From Deltaproteobacteria bacterium (GTDB taxonomy: Bacteria > Desulfobacterota > Syntrophia > Syntrophales > Smithellaceae), in NCBI GenBank assembly GCA_009668925.1, contig SBEK01000160.1, positions 1-9,026 on the forward strand: a stretch of 9,026 bases of DNA, written 5' to 3'. The position numbers and the translations under genes are program-made. Below are positions 1 through 6,197 of the stretch, one piece after another. The stretch's first letter is position 1. The number at the start of each line of letters is the position of its first letter. Below the pieces are notes generated by a model that saw only the letters and a list, made by a program, of their open reading frames with translations, ran no database searches and was not told where the DNA came from.

Positions 1-197
1 TTGCGAAAATCCTGGAGAAGAGCATGATCGGTCCCGGTGTCCGCAAGGTCGATCTGGAAAAGACCTTCTGGGAGGACATCGGACAAATCAAAGTCGTCAA
101 CATTACCTCCCGGAAAGAAACCGAACTGTCGAAACAGAATATCGAAATCCTTAATAAGGACAGCCGCGAAATATTGATTTATCTAAAAATCAAATAG
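1..197 (+). CDS. C-terminal fragment of an unidentified protein
   Basis: An open frame enters from the left edge (first full codon at base 3) and ends at a TAG at 195-197, giving about 64 C-terminal residues. The fragment is charged and hydrophilic. It contains a GPGVRKVDLEKTFWEDIG segment and ends in an alternating hydrophobic stretch, EILIYLKIK, that looks like a final beta strand. I see no cysteine motif, membrane segment or known catalytic motif, and I do not recognise the family. The other two forward frames are closed by stops here, and codon use resembles the genes downstream, so it is probably a real gene end. It is followed by a dyad and a terminator-like hairpin, so it is probably not co-transcribed with the next gene. 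Confidence 0.6.
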   Translation, partial: AKILEKSMIGPGVRKVDLEKTFWEDIGQIKVVNITSRKETELSKQNIEILNKDSREILIYLKIK

Positions 198-206
198 ACA
201 AGAACC

Positions 207-223
207 TTGACGGATCCTGTCAA
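207..223. promoter_or_regulatory. Short dyad TTGAC-N7-GTCAA, possible operator
   Basis: Perfect 5-bp arms TTGAC (207-211) and GTCAA (219-223) flank a 7-base centre containing GGATCC. It sits just after the stop of the upstream fragment and about 70 bases before the DUF1848 start. It could be a regulator site or a small RNA hairpin. No T-run follows directly, so by itself it is not an intrinsic terminator. Confidence 0.25.
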
Positions 224-225
224 CT

Positions 226-277
226 GCCCGCCGTTTTTACCGGACCCTGATTTTTCCGATCCGGCGGGCGCATTTTG
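226..277 (+). terminator. Probable intrinsic terminator of the upstream gene
   Basis: GCCCGCCG (226-233) pairs perfectly with CGGCGGGC (262-269), giving an 8-bp all-GC stem around a 28-base loop. The loop has a small internal GGA/TCC-type pairing. A short run of four T follows at 273-276. The long loop and short T-run make it weaker than a textbook terminator. It ends only about 16 bases before the next start codon, so it could instead act in the leader of that gene. Confidence 0.45.
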
Positions 278-292
278 CAGCGGGGTATCAAC

Positions 293-1162
293 ATGATCAT
301 CAGTTGCAGCAGGCGTTCGGACATTCCCGCTTTTTACAGCGACTGGTTTTTTAACCGGCTTCGCGAGGGGTTTGCCCAGGTGCGCAACTCCGTGAATCCC
401 CAACAAGTCAGACGCATTTCACTTGCACCGGCCAATGTCGATTGCATCGTCTTCTGGACCAAAGATCCGGCGCCGCTGCTGGATCGGCTTTCCCTGCTCA
501 ACGACTTCACCTTTTATTTTCAATTCACCCTGACGCCTTACGGCCCGGACTGCGAACCGCACCTGCCGCCAAAAAAGGAAATCATCGATACATTTATGCG
601 TCTCTCCGACAAAATCGGAAACAGACGAATCATCTGGCGCTATGACCCGATTCTGCTGTCCGAGAAAATCAATGTTGACTATCATGTTGATCATTTCGGC
701 AATATGGCGCAGCGGCTGGCCGGGCACACAGAAAAATGCGTCATCAGCTTTATCGATATATACCGGCATATCGTGAGCCGGATGGCCGGTCTTGGTGTGA
801 GAACGCCTGATGAATCGGAAATGCGGACGCTGGTCCGGAGTATTGCGCGGATCGCCCGCGGCTGCGGCATCGACGTCGAAACATGCGCGGAAGAAATCGA
901 TCTGGGTGATCTCGGCATTGCACATGGCCGGTGCATTGACGATCGTCTGATTTCAGAATTGTCCGGAAAGAAACTGAACATCGCGAAAGACAAATACCAG
1001 CGCAAACTTTGCGGCTGCGCAACCAGCGTGGATATCGGCGCTTACAACACCTGCCGGCATTCCTGCTGCTACTGCTACGCGAATATCAACCCCGGGAAAC
1101 TGGAGAAGAATTTATCCCGGCATTGCGTGCAATCCCCCTTGTTGATTAGAGAACCCTTATGA
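293..1162 (+). CDS. DUF1848 family protein with C-terminal radical-SAM-like cysteine motif
   Basis: A 289-residue protein. The N-terminus MIISCSRRSDIPAFYSDW and the nearby VDCIVFWTKDP segment are hallmarks of the DUF1848 family, whose biochemical role is, to my knowledge, not established. Near the C-terminus are C240 and C242 (CGC), then CRHSCCYCYAN, in which C254, C258 and C261 form a CX3CX2C pattern like the [4Fe-4S] site of radical SAM enzymes. A conserved-looking IIWRYDPI segment lies around residue 113. I chose ATG 293 because homologues begin MI(I)S; an in-frame TTG at 275 would add six residues. The ribosome site is weak (AGCGGGG). The stop overlaps the next gene's start (ATGA), so the two are probably translationally coupled. 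The protein is probably cytoplasmic, with no signal peptide. Family assignment is firm; a radical SAM activity is inference. Confidence 0.88.
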   Translation: MIISCSRRSDIPAFYSDWFFNRLREGFAQVRNSVNPQQVRRISLAPANVDCIVFWTKDPAPLLDRLSLLNDFTFYFQFTLTPYGPDCEPHLPPKKEIIDTFMRLSDKIGNRRIIWRYDPILLSEKINVDYHVDHFGNMAQRLAGHTEKCVISFIDIYRHIVSRMAGLGVRTPDESEMRTLVRSIARIARGCGIDVETCAEEIDLGDLGIAHGRCIDDRLISELSGKKLNIAKDKYQRKLCGCATSVDIGAYNTCRHSCCYCYANINPGKLEKNLSRHCVQSPLLIREPL

Positions 1163-1749
1163 CGCAAATCTCCGTCATTCTGGCTCATCCTGACCGGCAG
1201 AGTTTCAATCATGCCATTGCTCAAACGGCGGTTGAGGCGATACGCGCCCACGGGCACGGCGTTTTCTTTCATGACTTGTATCAGGAAAAGTTCGATCCGT
1301 TGCTTGGAGCTCGAGAAATTGCCGAAGATGCGGAGCTTCCGTCCGCTATACGACGCCACTGTGATGAGATTTCCACGGCGGACGGCATTGTCATCGTCCA
1401 TCCCAATTGGTGGGGGCAGCCCCCGGCCATTCTGAAAGGCTGGGTGGACCGGGTGATTCGTCCGAGGATGGCCTATGAATTTCTGGAAGGCGATTCCGGC
1501 GAAGGCGTTCCGCATGGATTGCTGAGGGCAAAGGCGGCGCTCGTTTACAATACGTCCAACACGGAATCACAAAGAGAAAAAAACGTTTTCGGCGATCCGC
1601 TTCAGACCATCTGGAAAAACTGCATTTTCGGTTTGTGTGGCGTGGATAATTTTCATCGCCGGATGTTCGGCGTCGTTGTGACCAGCACGAACGACGCTCG
1701 TCAGCACTGGCTCAAGACAGTAAGACAGGATATACAGCGGCTGTTTTGA
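1159..1749 (+). CDS. Flavodoxin-fold NAD(P)H oxidoreductase (quinone reductase-like)
   Basis: A 196-residue protein of the Flavodoxin_2 / NAD(P)H dehydrogenase (quinone) family, related to KefF, MdaB and YrkL-type proteins. It opens with a beta strand and phosphate-binding loop, SVILAHPDRQSFNHAI (residues 5-20). The family signature HPNWWGQPPAILKGWVDRV lies at 81-99, and the strand AALVYNTSNT at 126-135 is the usual third FMN-contacting region. Such enzymes bind FMN or FAD and move two electrons from NAD(P)H to quinones or other acceptors in the cytoplasm. The start codon overlaps the DUF1848 stop by 4 bases, which indicates one transcript and linked expression. Length is normal for the family. 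The true substrate cannot be read from the sequence; a redox-partner or reductase role for the neighbouring proteins is possible. Confidence 0.85.
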   Translation: MTQISVILAHPDRQSFNHAIAQTAVEAIRAHGHGVFFHDLYQEKFDPLLGAREIAEDAELPSAIRRHCDEISTADGIVIVHPNWWGQPPAILKGWVDRVIRPRMAYEFLEGDSGEGVPHGLLRAKAALVYNTSNTESQREKNVFGDPLQTIWKNCIFGLCGVDNFHRRMFGVVVTSTNDARQHWLKTVRQDIQRLF

Positions 1750-1758
1750 GGTATAAAG

Positions 1759-1800
1759 GCAATGAAAGATGCTGGCGATCCCCTGCCGGATCTTTCATGC
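1759..1800 (+). repeat. Long inverted repeat (hairpin) before the DUF3795 gene
   Basis: ATGAAAGAT (1762-1770) is exactly complementary to ATCTTTCAT (1790-1798), with a 19-base loop that can form an inner GGC/GCC pairing. Flanking GC on both sides extends the stem across a one-base bulge. It begins 10 bases after the flavoprotein stop and ends 20 bases before the next start. No T-run follows, so it is more likely an RNA processing, stability or attenuation element than a classic terminator. Confidence 0.5.
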
Positions 1801-1810
1801 GGATTTGTTC

Positions 1811-1816
1811 GGGAGG
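1811..1816 (+). promoter_or_regulatory. Ribosome binding site that fixes the DUF3795 start
   Basis: GGGAGG ends 4 bases before the ATG at 1821. The frame is open further upstream, back to a TTG at 1746, but only the ATG at 1821 has a good Shine-Dalgarno site. It also gives the expected N-terminus, starting just before the CGLDC motif. Confidence 0.6.
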
Positions 1817-1820
1817 CGAC

Positions 1821-2252
1821 ATGAACAGCAAGAAGGAGCTGACCGCGCCCTGCGGGCTGGATTGTTTCAACTGTGATCTTTATGAGGACAATGTAACCGC
1901 GGAGCTTCTTGAACTTATCAATTCAAAAATGGGCATTCCCAAAGAAGCCATTCCCTGCAAAGGCTGCCGCGCTCAAGACGCGAAGCATTTTCATCTCGCG
2001 GCCGGCTGTGCGACGCTTACATGCGTGAAGGCCAGGGGTGTGGACCTGTGCTGCAACTGCGCCGAGTTTCCGTGTCTCTACCTTGCCCCCACGGCGGATC
2101 AGGCCGGCCGCTATCCTCACAACATGAAGGTCTATAATCTCTGCCGGATCAGGAAGATCGGCTGGGAAAAGTGGGCTGATGAAGAAGCCGGCCGGATCAG
2201 GAAGAAGTATTTCAAAGGGAAATTTGTCGTCGGCAAAGGCCAGGCGGACTGA
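1821..2252 (+). CDS. DUF3795 family small cysteine-rich protein
   Basis: A 143-residue protein with 12 cysteines. The N-terminal CGLDCFNC (C11, C15, C18) is the hallmark of DUF3795, followed by CKGC (C46, C49), C63 and C68, then CCNCAEFPC (C77, C78, C80, C85) and C108. The pattern suggests zinc or iron-sulfur binding, but no function is established for the family to my knowledge. The C-terminal third (from about residue 110) is basic and probably helical. There is no signal peptide or membrane segment. The start is set by a good ribosome site; the gap to the preceding flavoprotein gene is 71 bases and holds a hairpin. The acetyltransferase gene follows 18 bases later. It belongs to a cluster with two other redox-type proteins (DUF1848 and the flavoprotein), which hints at an anaerobic redox or metal-related role, as inference only. 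Confidence 0.82.
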   Translation: MNSKKELTAPCGLDCFNCDLYEDNVTAELLELINSKMGIPKEAIPCKGCRAQDAKHFHLAAGCATLTCVKARGVDLCCNCAEFPCLYLAPTADQAGRYPHNMKVYNLCRIRKIGWEKWADEEAGRIRKKYFKGKFVVGKGQAD

Positions 2253-2270
2253 AGACGGGAGAGGCGCAGC

Positions 2271-2768
2271 GTGGGTTTTCAAATACGTACAGGAACAACC
2301 GCAGACGCAGATCTTCTCGTGAGCGTCATCCGGGACTCATTTCTCGATGTCGCGGAGCGGTTCGGACTGACGCCGCAAAACTCTCCGACCCATCCCTCCA
2401 ACTGCCGCAGCGAATGGATCCTGCGCGAGATGAATCGGGGAGTCGCTTACTATATCCTGGAAAATGAGGGCCGGCCGGCGGGATGCGCCGCTCTGGAACA
2501 GATCAATGATGAGGTCTGTTATCTCGAGCGCCTGGCGGTCTTGCCCGATATGCGCCGCCTCGGATTCGGCAGCGCTCTGGTCGGGCATGTTATAGCAGAG
2601 GCCCGTCTTCTCCAGGCCTTTCGCGTGCAGATCGGGATTATCGCTGAACATCAGGAACTGCACGACTGGTATGAAAAACTGGGCTTTGAAGATCTGGAGC
2701 AAAAAACCTTCCCGCAGCTTGTTTTCCGGGTCACATTTATGGCGTACACCTTCCTCGGCGGGCGCTGA
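2271..2768 (+). CDS. GNAT family N-acetyltransferase
   Basis: A 165-residue single-domain GNAT acetyltransferase, which moves an acetyl group from acetyl-CoA to an amine. The acetyl-CoA-binding motif A is YLERLAVLPDMRRLGFGSAL (84-103), with the RRLGFG pyrophosphate loop. Motif B, LHDWYEKLGFE, lies at 130-140 and supplies the usual late tyrosine. The N-terminal strand QIRTGTTADADLL is also typical. Start is GTG 2271, with a purine-rich GGGAGAGG site ahead of it; the reading frame aligns with family N-termini from there. It is the last gene of the + strand cluster, 18 bases after the DUF3795 gene, and ends just before a strong stem-loop. The acceptor (small molecule, antibiotic or protein) cannot be told from the sequence. 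Confidence 0.87.
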   Translation: MGFQIRTGTTADADLLVSVIRDSFLDVAERFGLTPQNSPTHPSNCRSEWILREMNRGVAYYILENEGRPAGCAALEQINDEVCYLERLAVLPDMRRLGFGSALVGHVIAEARLLQAFRVQIGIIAEHQELHDWYEKLGFEDLEQKTFPQLVFRVTFMAYTFLGGR

Positions 2769-2799
2769 GAGCGGCCGGCCCGGACCTTCCCCCGCCGGG

Positions 2800-2843
2800 A
2801 AAAAAGAACCGGCGGCACGATCAAATAATTCATGCCGCCGGTT
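2800..2843 (-). terminator. Strong intrinsic terminator for the AbfD-like gene, shared with the convergent cluster
   Basis: An 11-bp perfect stem, AACCGGCGGCA (2807-2817) with TGCCGCCGGTT (2833-2843), encloses a 15-base AT-rich loop. Read on the minus strand, the stem is followed by C and six T (plus-strand A-run 2800-2805), a textbook intrinsic terminator about 63 bases past the AbfD-like stop. On the + strand the same hairpin lies 38 bases after the acetyltransferase stop but has only a poor T-run, so it may work in both directions with unequal strength. Confidence 0.8.
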
Positions 2844-2906
2844 ATAAATGACGAGCCGGTATCCGGTTACGGCGTCAAACCCATACAGCCGGACCGGATC
2901 AAGCGC

Positions 2907-4406
2907 CTACCGCATATTGGTCTTGGCCAGCGCTTCGCGGTCGCCGCCGCTCATCCCGGCAATGTACTTCACCAGCTTCTTGCGGGATTCAATATCATAC
3001 TGCGTCGTAATCGCGATCTGCTCCATGATGGGAGATCCGCCGCCGTTATAGGCGCCGATATTGCGGATGCCGCCGGTTGCCGAGCACAGCACATCGCCCA
3101 GATAGCGCCAGAACTGCGCCTGATCCTCAACAGGCATATTGGGATTCCGCTTCGTGTATTTCAGCAGAAGATCGCCCGTTGCCGGATTGGCAAAATCTTC
3201 TTCATGCGGGAAGGTCGCCGTGACGCCGCCGGAGATATCGCACAGAATTTCGGCTTCCCGGAAGACCGCCTCGCCGGACAGGCAGCGGCCGACATTGCAG
3301 TAAATCGAATGGGGAACGTACGAGCCGGGTCCATAGGGAACAAATCCTTTGCCGGGCATGAACACCTGGGGGCCGCCCAGATCGGAGGCCGTGTAACCGG
3401 CGGCATAGCCCAGTTCGGTCGTCATGATAATCTCCGCCAGTTTCTCGCGGACGTGAGATTCCTTATGGATGTTGTTCACCTCGGCCGCGAGCGCCGCTCC
3501 GCCCAGGATCACATCGCCGATGGCGGGCTTGCAGCCGGAGTAGGAATGACGATGGAAGAGAGCGAATAAGAGAGCCATCACGCCGCCGTGCTGCCATTCG
3601 CCGGCCAGAAAGACGCGCTCCCAGGGAATAAAGCAATTGTCGAAGATCATATAGGAGTCCGTGGACCCCGGCACGAAGCCCCTTTTGTAATGCTTGCGCG
3701 GACGCAGATCATGGATGGTAACAACCTGTTTCAGACCGTCCCAGTCGCCCGGAATCGCGAAGGAAACCGCATAATCCTTATCTTCTTTGCGCATGGCGCG
3801 GGTCGGCACAACCAGAACCTCGTCGGCCACTGAAGCTTCCGAAATGTGCACCTTGCACCCTTCGACTACGATGCCGTCTTTCAGACGCTCTTTGATGTAC
3901 ACGTAGGAACCGGGATTAGGCTGCTCCGCCGGCCTGAGCATGCGGTCGCCCTTCACGTCCGTCTGAGCGCAGCAACCGACCAGGTCTTCGGTCTGAAACC
4001 GGGTGAGCCATTTCTTGAAGTTCTCATGGTATTGCGTGGCCCCGTTATTCATCTTATCCGCTTCAAAAGAAACGTTATAGATGGAGTTGGTCGCATCAAT
4101 GCCCATGCAGCGCTGGATGCAGCCGCCCACTTTCTGGCAAAGCATGCGGGTCATATCCTGCTTCTTGTGCAGGTCGTCTTTGTTCTGGTGGATGTGCGTG
4201 AAGCGGTTGATCCGCTCTCCGGTCAAGTGGGAAATCGCCGTCAGCAGTTCCTGATTCTCCGGTTTTTCCGCTTCGTCGTACGTGGTGCCGATGGTATTGA
4301 GGCATAAAGCCTGCAATTCATCGGTGCGGTCGATGAGCTGTCCGTCGTAATACAGATTGCGCTTCATTTTGGAAAGTCCGTTGATGTAATCTTGCTTTGT
4401 TCTCAT
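2907..4406 (-). CDS. 4-hydroxybutyryl-CoA dehydratase-like flavin/[4Fe-4S] enzyme (AbfD/HpaB superfamily)
   Basis: A 499-residue protein of the acyl-CoA dehydrogenase-like HpaB/AbfD superfamily. 4-Hydroxybutyryl-CoA dehydratase converts 4-hydroxybutyryl-CoA to crotonyl-CoA through a ketyl radical, using FAD and a [4Fe-4S] cluster. The cluster ligand pattern is present: C96 and C100 in GGCIQRC, then H285 and C292 in HRHSYSGCK. The tyrosine and lysine of this motif (Y289, K293), catalytic in the clostridial enzyme, are also kept. True flavin monooxygenases of the superfamily lack these cysteines. Unlike the clostridial enzyme as I remember it, the position of Glu257 is Asp (D250, before YMIFDNCFIP), and no acidic residue precedes GGGSP, where Glu455 would be. 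It may therefore be a paralogue acting on another acyl-CoA. It has its own terminator and no pathway partner beside it. ATG 4406 is chosen on the ribosome site; a TTG at 4415 is too close to it. Confidence 0.85.
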   Translation of the reverse strand: MRTKQDYINGLSKMKRNLYYDGQLIDRTDELQALCLNTIGTTYDEAEKPENQELLTAISHLTGERINRFTHIHQNKDDLHKKQDMTRMLCQKVGGCIQRCMGIDATNSIYNVSFEADKMNNGATQYHENFKKWLTRFQTEDLVGCCAQTDVKGDRMLRPAEQPNPGSYVYIKERLKDGIVVEGCKVHISEASVADEVLVVPTRAMRKEDKDYAVSFAIPGDWDGLKQVVTIHDLRPRKHYKRGFVPGSTDSYMIFDNCFIPWERVFLAGEWQHGGVMALLFALFHRHSYSGCKPAIGDVILGGAALAAEVNNIHKESHVREKLAEIIMTTELGYAAGYTASDLGGPQVFMPGKGFVPYGPGSYVPHSIYCNVGRCLSGEAVFREAEILCDISGGVTATFPHEEDFANPATGDLLLKYTKRNPNMPVEDQAQFWRYLGDVLCSATGGIRNIGAYNGGGSPIMEQIAITTQYDIESRKKLVKYIAGMSGGDREALAKTNMR

Positions 4407-4416
4407 TGCTTTCAAT

Positions 4417-4423
4417 CTCCTCT
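4417..4423 (-). promoter_or_regulatory. Ribosome binding site of the AbfD-like gene
   Basis: On the minus strand AGAGGAG lies 10 bases before the ATG at 4406. It decides the start: an in-frame TTG at 4415 is only one base from it. An A-rich stretch (minus strand 4424-4443) precedes it and would keep the site unstructured, fitting good translation. Confidence 0.6.
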
Positions 4424-4570
4424 TTTTTATTTTTATTTCTATTTTGTGATCTCATCAATTTAAGGCGGCGGTTTGCAAAACGGAGGTGGGTCGTCGGATG
4501 GGGAGCGCCGGAATACTGCCCGCCGCAATGACCGCAGGAGGCTAATTCTTCATTCATGTTCTATTTCATG
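4424..4570. other. Divergent intergenic region between the AbfD-like gene and dedA
   Basis: No convincing gene is seen here. It holds an AT-rich part next to the AbfD-like start and a GC-rich part (about 4464-4545). GCGGCGG (4465-4471) can pair with CCGCCGC (4520-4526) over a long loop, and a near-palindrome GTTTGCAAAAC at about 4471-4481 resembles an operator. An isolated AGGAGG at 4536-4541 has no good start codon at normal distance. A minus-strand frame starting near 4557 encodes a short CGHCGG-containing peptide but runs into the AbfD-like gene and is probably not real. Confidence 0.4.
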
Positions 4571-4598
4571 TTGACACTGCCCCCATTAAGCCTATATA
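4571..4598 (+). promoter_or_regulatory. Sigma70-type promoter for the dedA operon
   Basis: A perfect -35 box TTGACA (4571-4576) and a -10 box TATATA (4593-4598) are separated by 16 bases. Transcription would begin near 4605 and give a leader of about 45 bases before the dedA ATG. It is the best promoter match I see in the window. Confidence 0.65.
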
Positions 4599-4601
4599 GG
4601 A

Positions 4602-4625
4602 TGCCCACGCATTTTACTCGTGGCA
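4602..4625 (+). repeat. Small hairpin in the dedA leader
   Basis: TGCCCACG (4602-4609) can pair with CGTGGCA (4619-4625) with one bulged C, around a 9-base loop. It starts close to the predicted transcription start, so it may form the 5' end of the mRNA and protect it. There is no T-run. Confidence 0.35.
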
Positions 4626-4648
4626 CCCTAAAAGAGTATGACATAACT

Positions 4649-5311
4649 ATGGACATCGTTCTGTACCTTATAGATTTTTTTATTCATCTTGACAAGTACC
4701 TTCCTGTAATTATCGAAAGTTTCGGAATTTGGGTTTATCTTATTGTATTTCTTGTTATATTTTGCGAAACAGGCCTGGTCGTGACTCCCATCCTGCCGGG
4801 AGACTCCCTTCTTTTTGCCCTGGGCGCCCTCGCGGCGCTCGGATCGCTGCATATCGAAGCGCTCGTGGTTTTGCTTTGCATCGCCGGTATTGCCGGTGAC
4901 AGCGTCAATTATGCCATCGGTAATTATATCGGCCCCCGGGTCTTTCATTTTGAAGACAGCCGTTTCTTCAAAAGAGAATATCTCATTAAAACGCATGAAT
5001 TTTACGAGCGGCACGGCGGCAAGACGATCATCATTGCCCGCTTCATGCCGATTATCCGGACGTTCGCCCCTTTCGTGGCCGGCGTCGGAGCAATGACTTA
5101 CGGGAAATTTATCTCGTACAATATTATCGGCGGCATCGCCTGGGTGTGTGCATTTCTTCTGGGCGGATACTTTTTCGGCAACATCCCTTCCGTAAAAGAT
5201 AATTTCACCCTTGTGATAGTGGCCATCGTGATTATATCAGTCATGCCGGGATTTATTGCCTATGCGCGGCAAAAATTCATTGCCCGGCAAACGCCGAACG
5301 AAAGGCGCTAA
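4649..5311 (+). CDS. dedA: DedA family inner-membrane protein
   Basis: A 220-residue polytopic membrane protein, almost the same length as Escherichia coli DedA (219) and very similar to it along its whole length. The signature FCETGLVVTPILPGDSLLF lies at 38-56, and HGGKTIIIARFMPIIRTF at 122-139. E40, D52, R131 and R137 correspond to residues known to be essential in E. coli DedA-family members (E39, D51, R130, R136 of YqjA). The family belongs to the DedA/VTT superfamily, which includes the undecaprenyl-phosphate flippase UptA and phospholipid scramblases, and supports envelope integrity and proton-motive-force balance. ATG 4649 matches the E. coli N-terminus; the frame is open further upstream, but there it would run through the promoter. 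The ribosome site is weak. The next gene starts 9 bases after the stop, so they form an operon. Confidence 0.92.
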   Translation: MDIVLYLIDFFIHLDKYLPVIIESFGIWVYLIVFLVIFCETGLVVTPILPGDSLLFALGALAALGSLHIEALVVLLCIAGIAGDSVNYAIGNYIGPRVFHFEDSRFFKREYLIKTHEFYERHGGKTIIIARFMPIIRTFAPFVAGVGAMTYGKFISYNIIGGIAWVCAFLLGGYFFGNIPSVKDNFTLVIVAIVIISVMPGFIAYARQKFIARQTPNERR

Positions 5312-5320
5312 GATCAACTC

Positions 5321-6166
5321 ATGAACTTCAAACTGACCGCTTTCATCGCTGCAACCCTTTTGCTGTTTTTTTTAACGGCGCCGGCCGAGGCGAAAATTAT
5401 TTTCCAAGCCGGCCAGGATATCACCATCGCCGACGGGCAGAATGCGGATAATGTCATTGTCATAGGCGGGCAAATCACGGTGAACGGGCTTGTTGAACAA
5501 AACGTCGTGGCCATTGCCGGATCCGTCGTCCTGACCAAAAGGGCCGTCGTCCGCGGAAACGTCATCGTTGTCGGCGGCGTGGTGGCCCGGGGCAGCGGCT
5601 CGCTCGTTTACGGGGAGGTCACCGAAATCAACTCGACCACCCTTTCCGAAGCCGTGACCTCGGCGATGCGGGGAGAATTGGAAGGCTGGTCGCTGATTTT
5701 AAACATCATCTCGCTTTGCTTCTTCGCCATCATCCTGATTACCACGCTCATCATGACCCTGCTGATTCCCCGATCGCTCGCGCTCATCGCCAACGCCATC
5801 GAGTCCAATAAACTGAAGTCATTGATCTGGGGCATCCTCGCGACATTGATGATTGTCCCCTTCTTTATGCTGCTGGCCATATCGATTATCGGCATCGTTT
5901 TGATTCCGCTGGCGTTTACGGTCCTGCTGATTGCGGCCATTGTCGGCTTCATCGCTTTCGGCGTTCTCTTGGGCAACTTCCTCATCACCAGAATCTTCAG
6001 GGGATATAAAAAATCACTGGTGAAGGAAGCGCTGGTCGGCGTCAGTCTGCTGTGGCTTCTCGGCTGGATCCCCTTCTATATCGGCATGCTGATCAAGGCG
6101 TTGGCCATTACGTTCGGACTGGGAGGCGTCCTTATCACGATATGCCGGAAAAGAACCAGCCGGTAA
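5321..6166 (+). CDS. Exported bactofilin-like repeat protein with C-terminal membrane helices
   Basis: A 281-residue protein of unknown function. It starts with a signal peptide (basic N-end, hydrophobic 6-19, cleavage likely after A24 in APAEA). Residues about 25-105 are short alternating beta repeats (VIVIGGQITVNG, VVAIAGSVVL, VIVVGGVVARG), like the beta-helix rungs of bactofilins and other polymer-forming cytoskeletal proteins. From about 122 onward there are roughly four or five hydrophobic helices (about 125-148, 167-190, 192-222, 238-272), ending in a basic tail. The layout suggests an extracytoplasmic beta-helix anchored by a membrane domain. It lies 9 bases after dedA on the same transcript, which suggests a shared role in the envelope, as inference. 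A strong intrinsic terminator follows. I cannot assign a function; the domain call rests on the repeat pattern only. Confidence 0.8.
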   Translation: MNFKLTAFIAATLLLFFLTAPAEAKIIFQAGQDITIADGQNADNVIVIGGQITVNGLVEQNVVAIAGSVVLTKRAVVRGNVIVVGGVVARGSGSLVYGEVTEINSTTLSEAVTSAMRGELEGWSLILNIISLCFFAIILITTLIMTLLIPRSLALIANAIESNKLKSLIWGILATLMIVPFFMLLAISIIGIVLIPLAFTVLLIAAIVGFIAFGVLLGNFLITRIFRGYKKSLVKEALVGVSLLWLLGWIPFYIGMLIKALAITFGLGGVLITICRKRTSR

Positions 6167-6197
6167 AAGAGAAATCATTTCATCGTTATGAAACGAC

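Noticed and set aside
419..925. A 168-codon minus-strand open frame opposite the DUF1848 gene
   Set aside because: It is a shadow of a gene with strong family signatures and has no motif of its own.
2832..4307. Long + strand open frames opposite the AbfD-like gene (2832-3569, 3588-3833, 3846-4307)
   Set aside because: They are antisense to a gene with clear family motifs, and their translations show no recognisable domain. High GC in third codon positions of the real gene leaves the opposite strand open.
4318..4557. Minus-strand frame with a CGHCGG motif upstream of and overlapping the AbfD-like gene
   Set aside because: It looked like a small zinc-ribbon protein, but only one CxxC is present, it overlaps the AbfD-like gene by about 90 bases in another frame, and its middle part is low-complexity Asn/Lys.
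4556..4648. N-terminal extension of DedA from an ATG at 4556
   Set aside because: The extension would span the -35 and -10 boxes and adds 31 residues absent from E. coli DedA.
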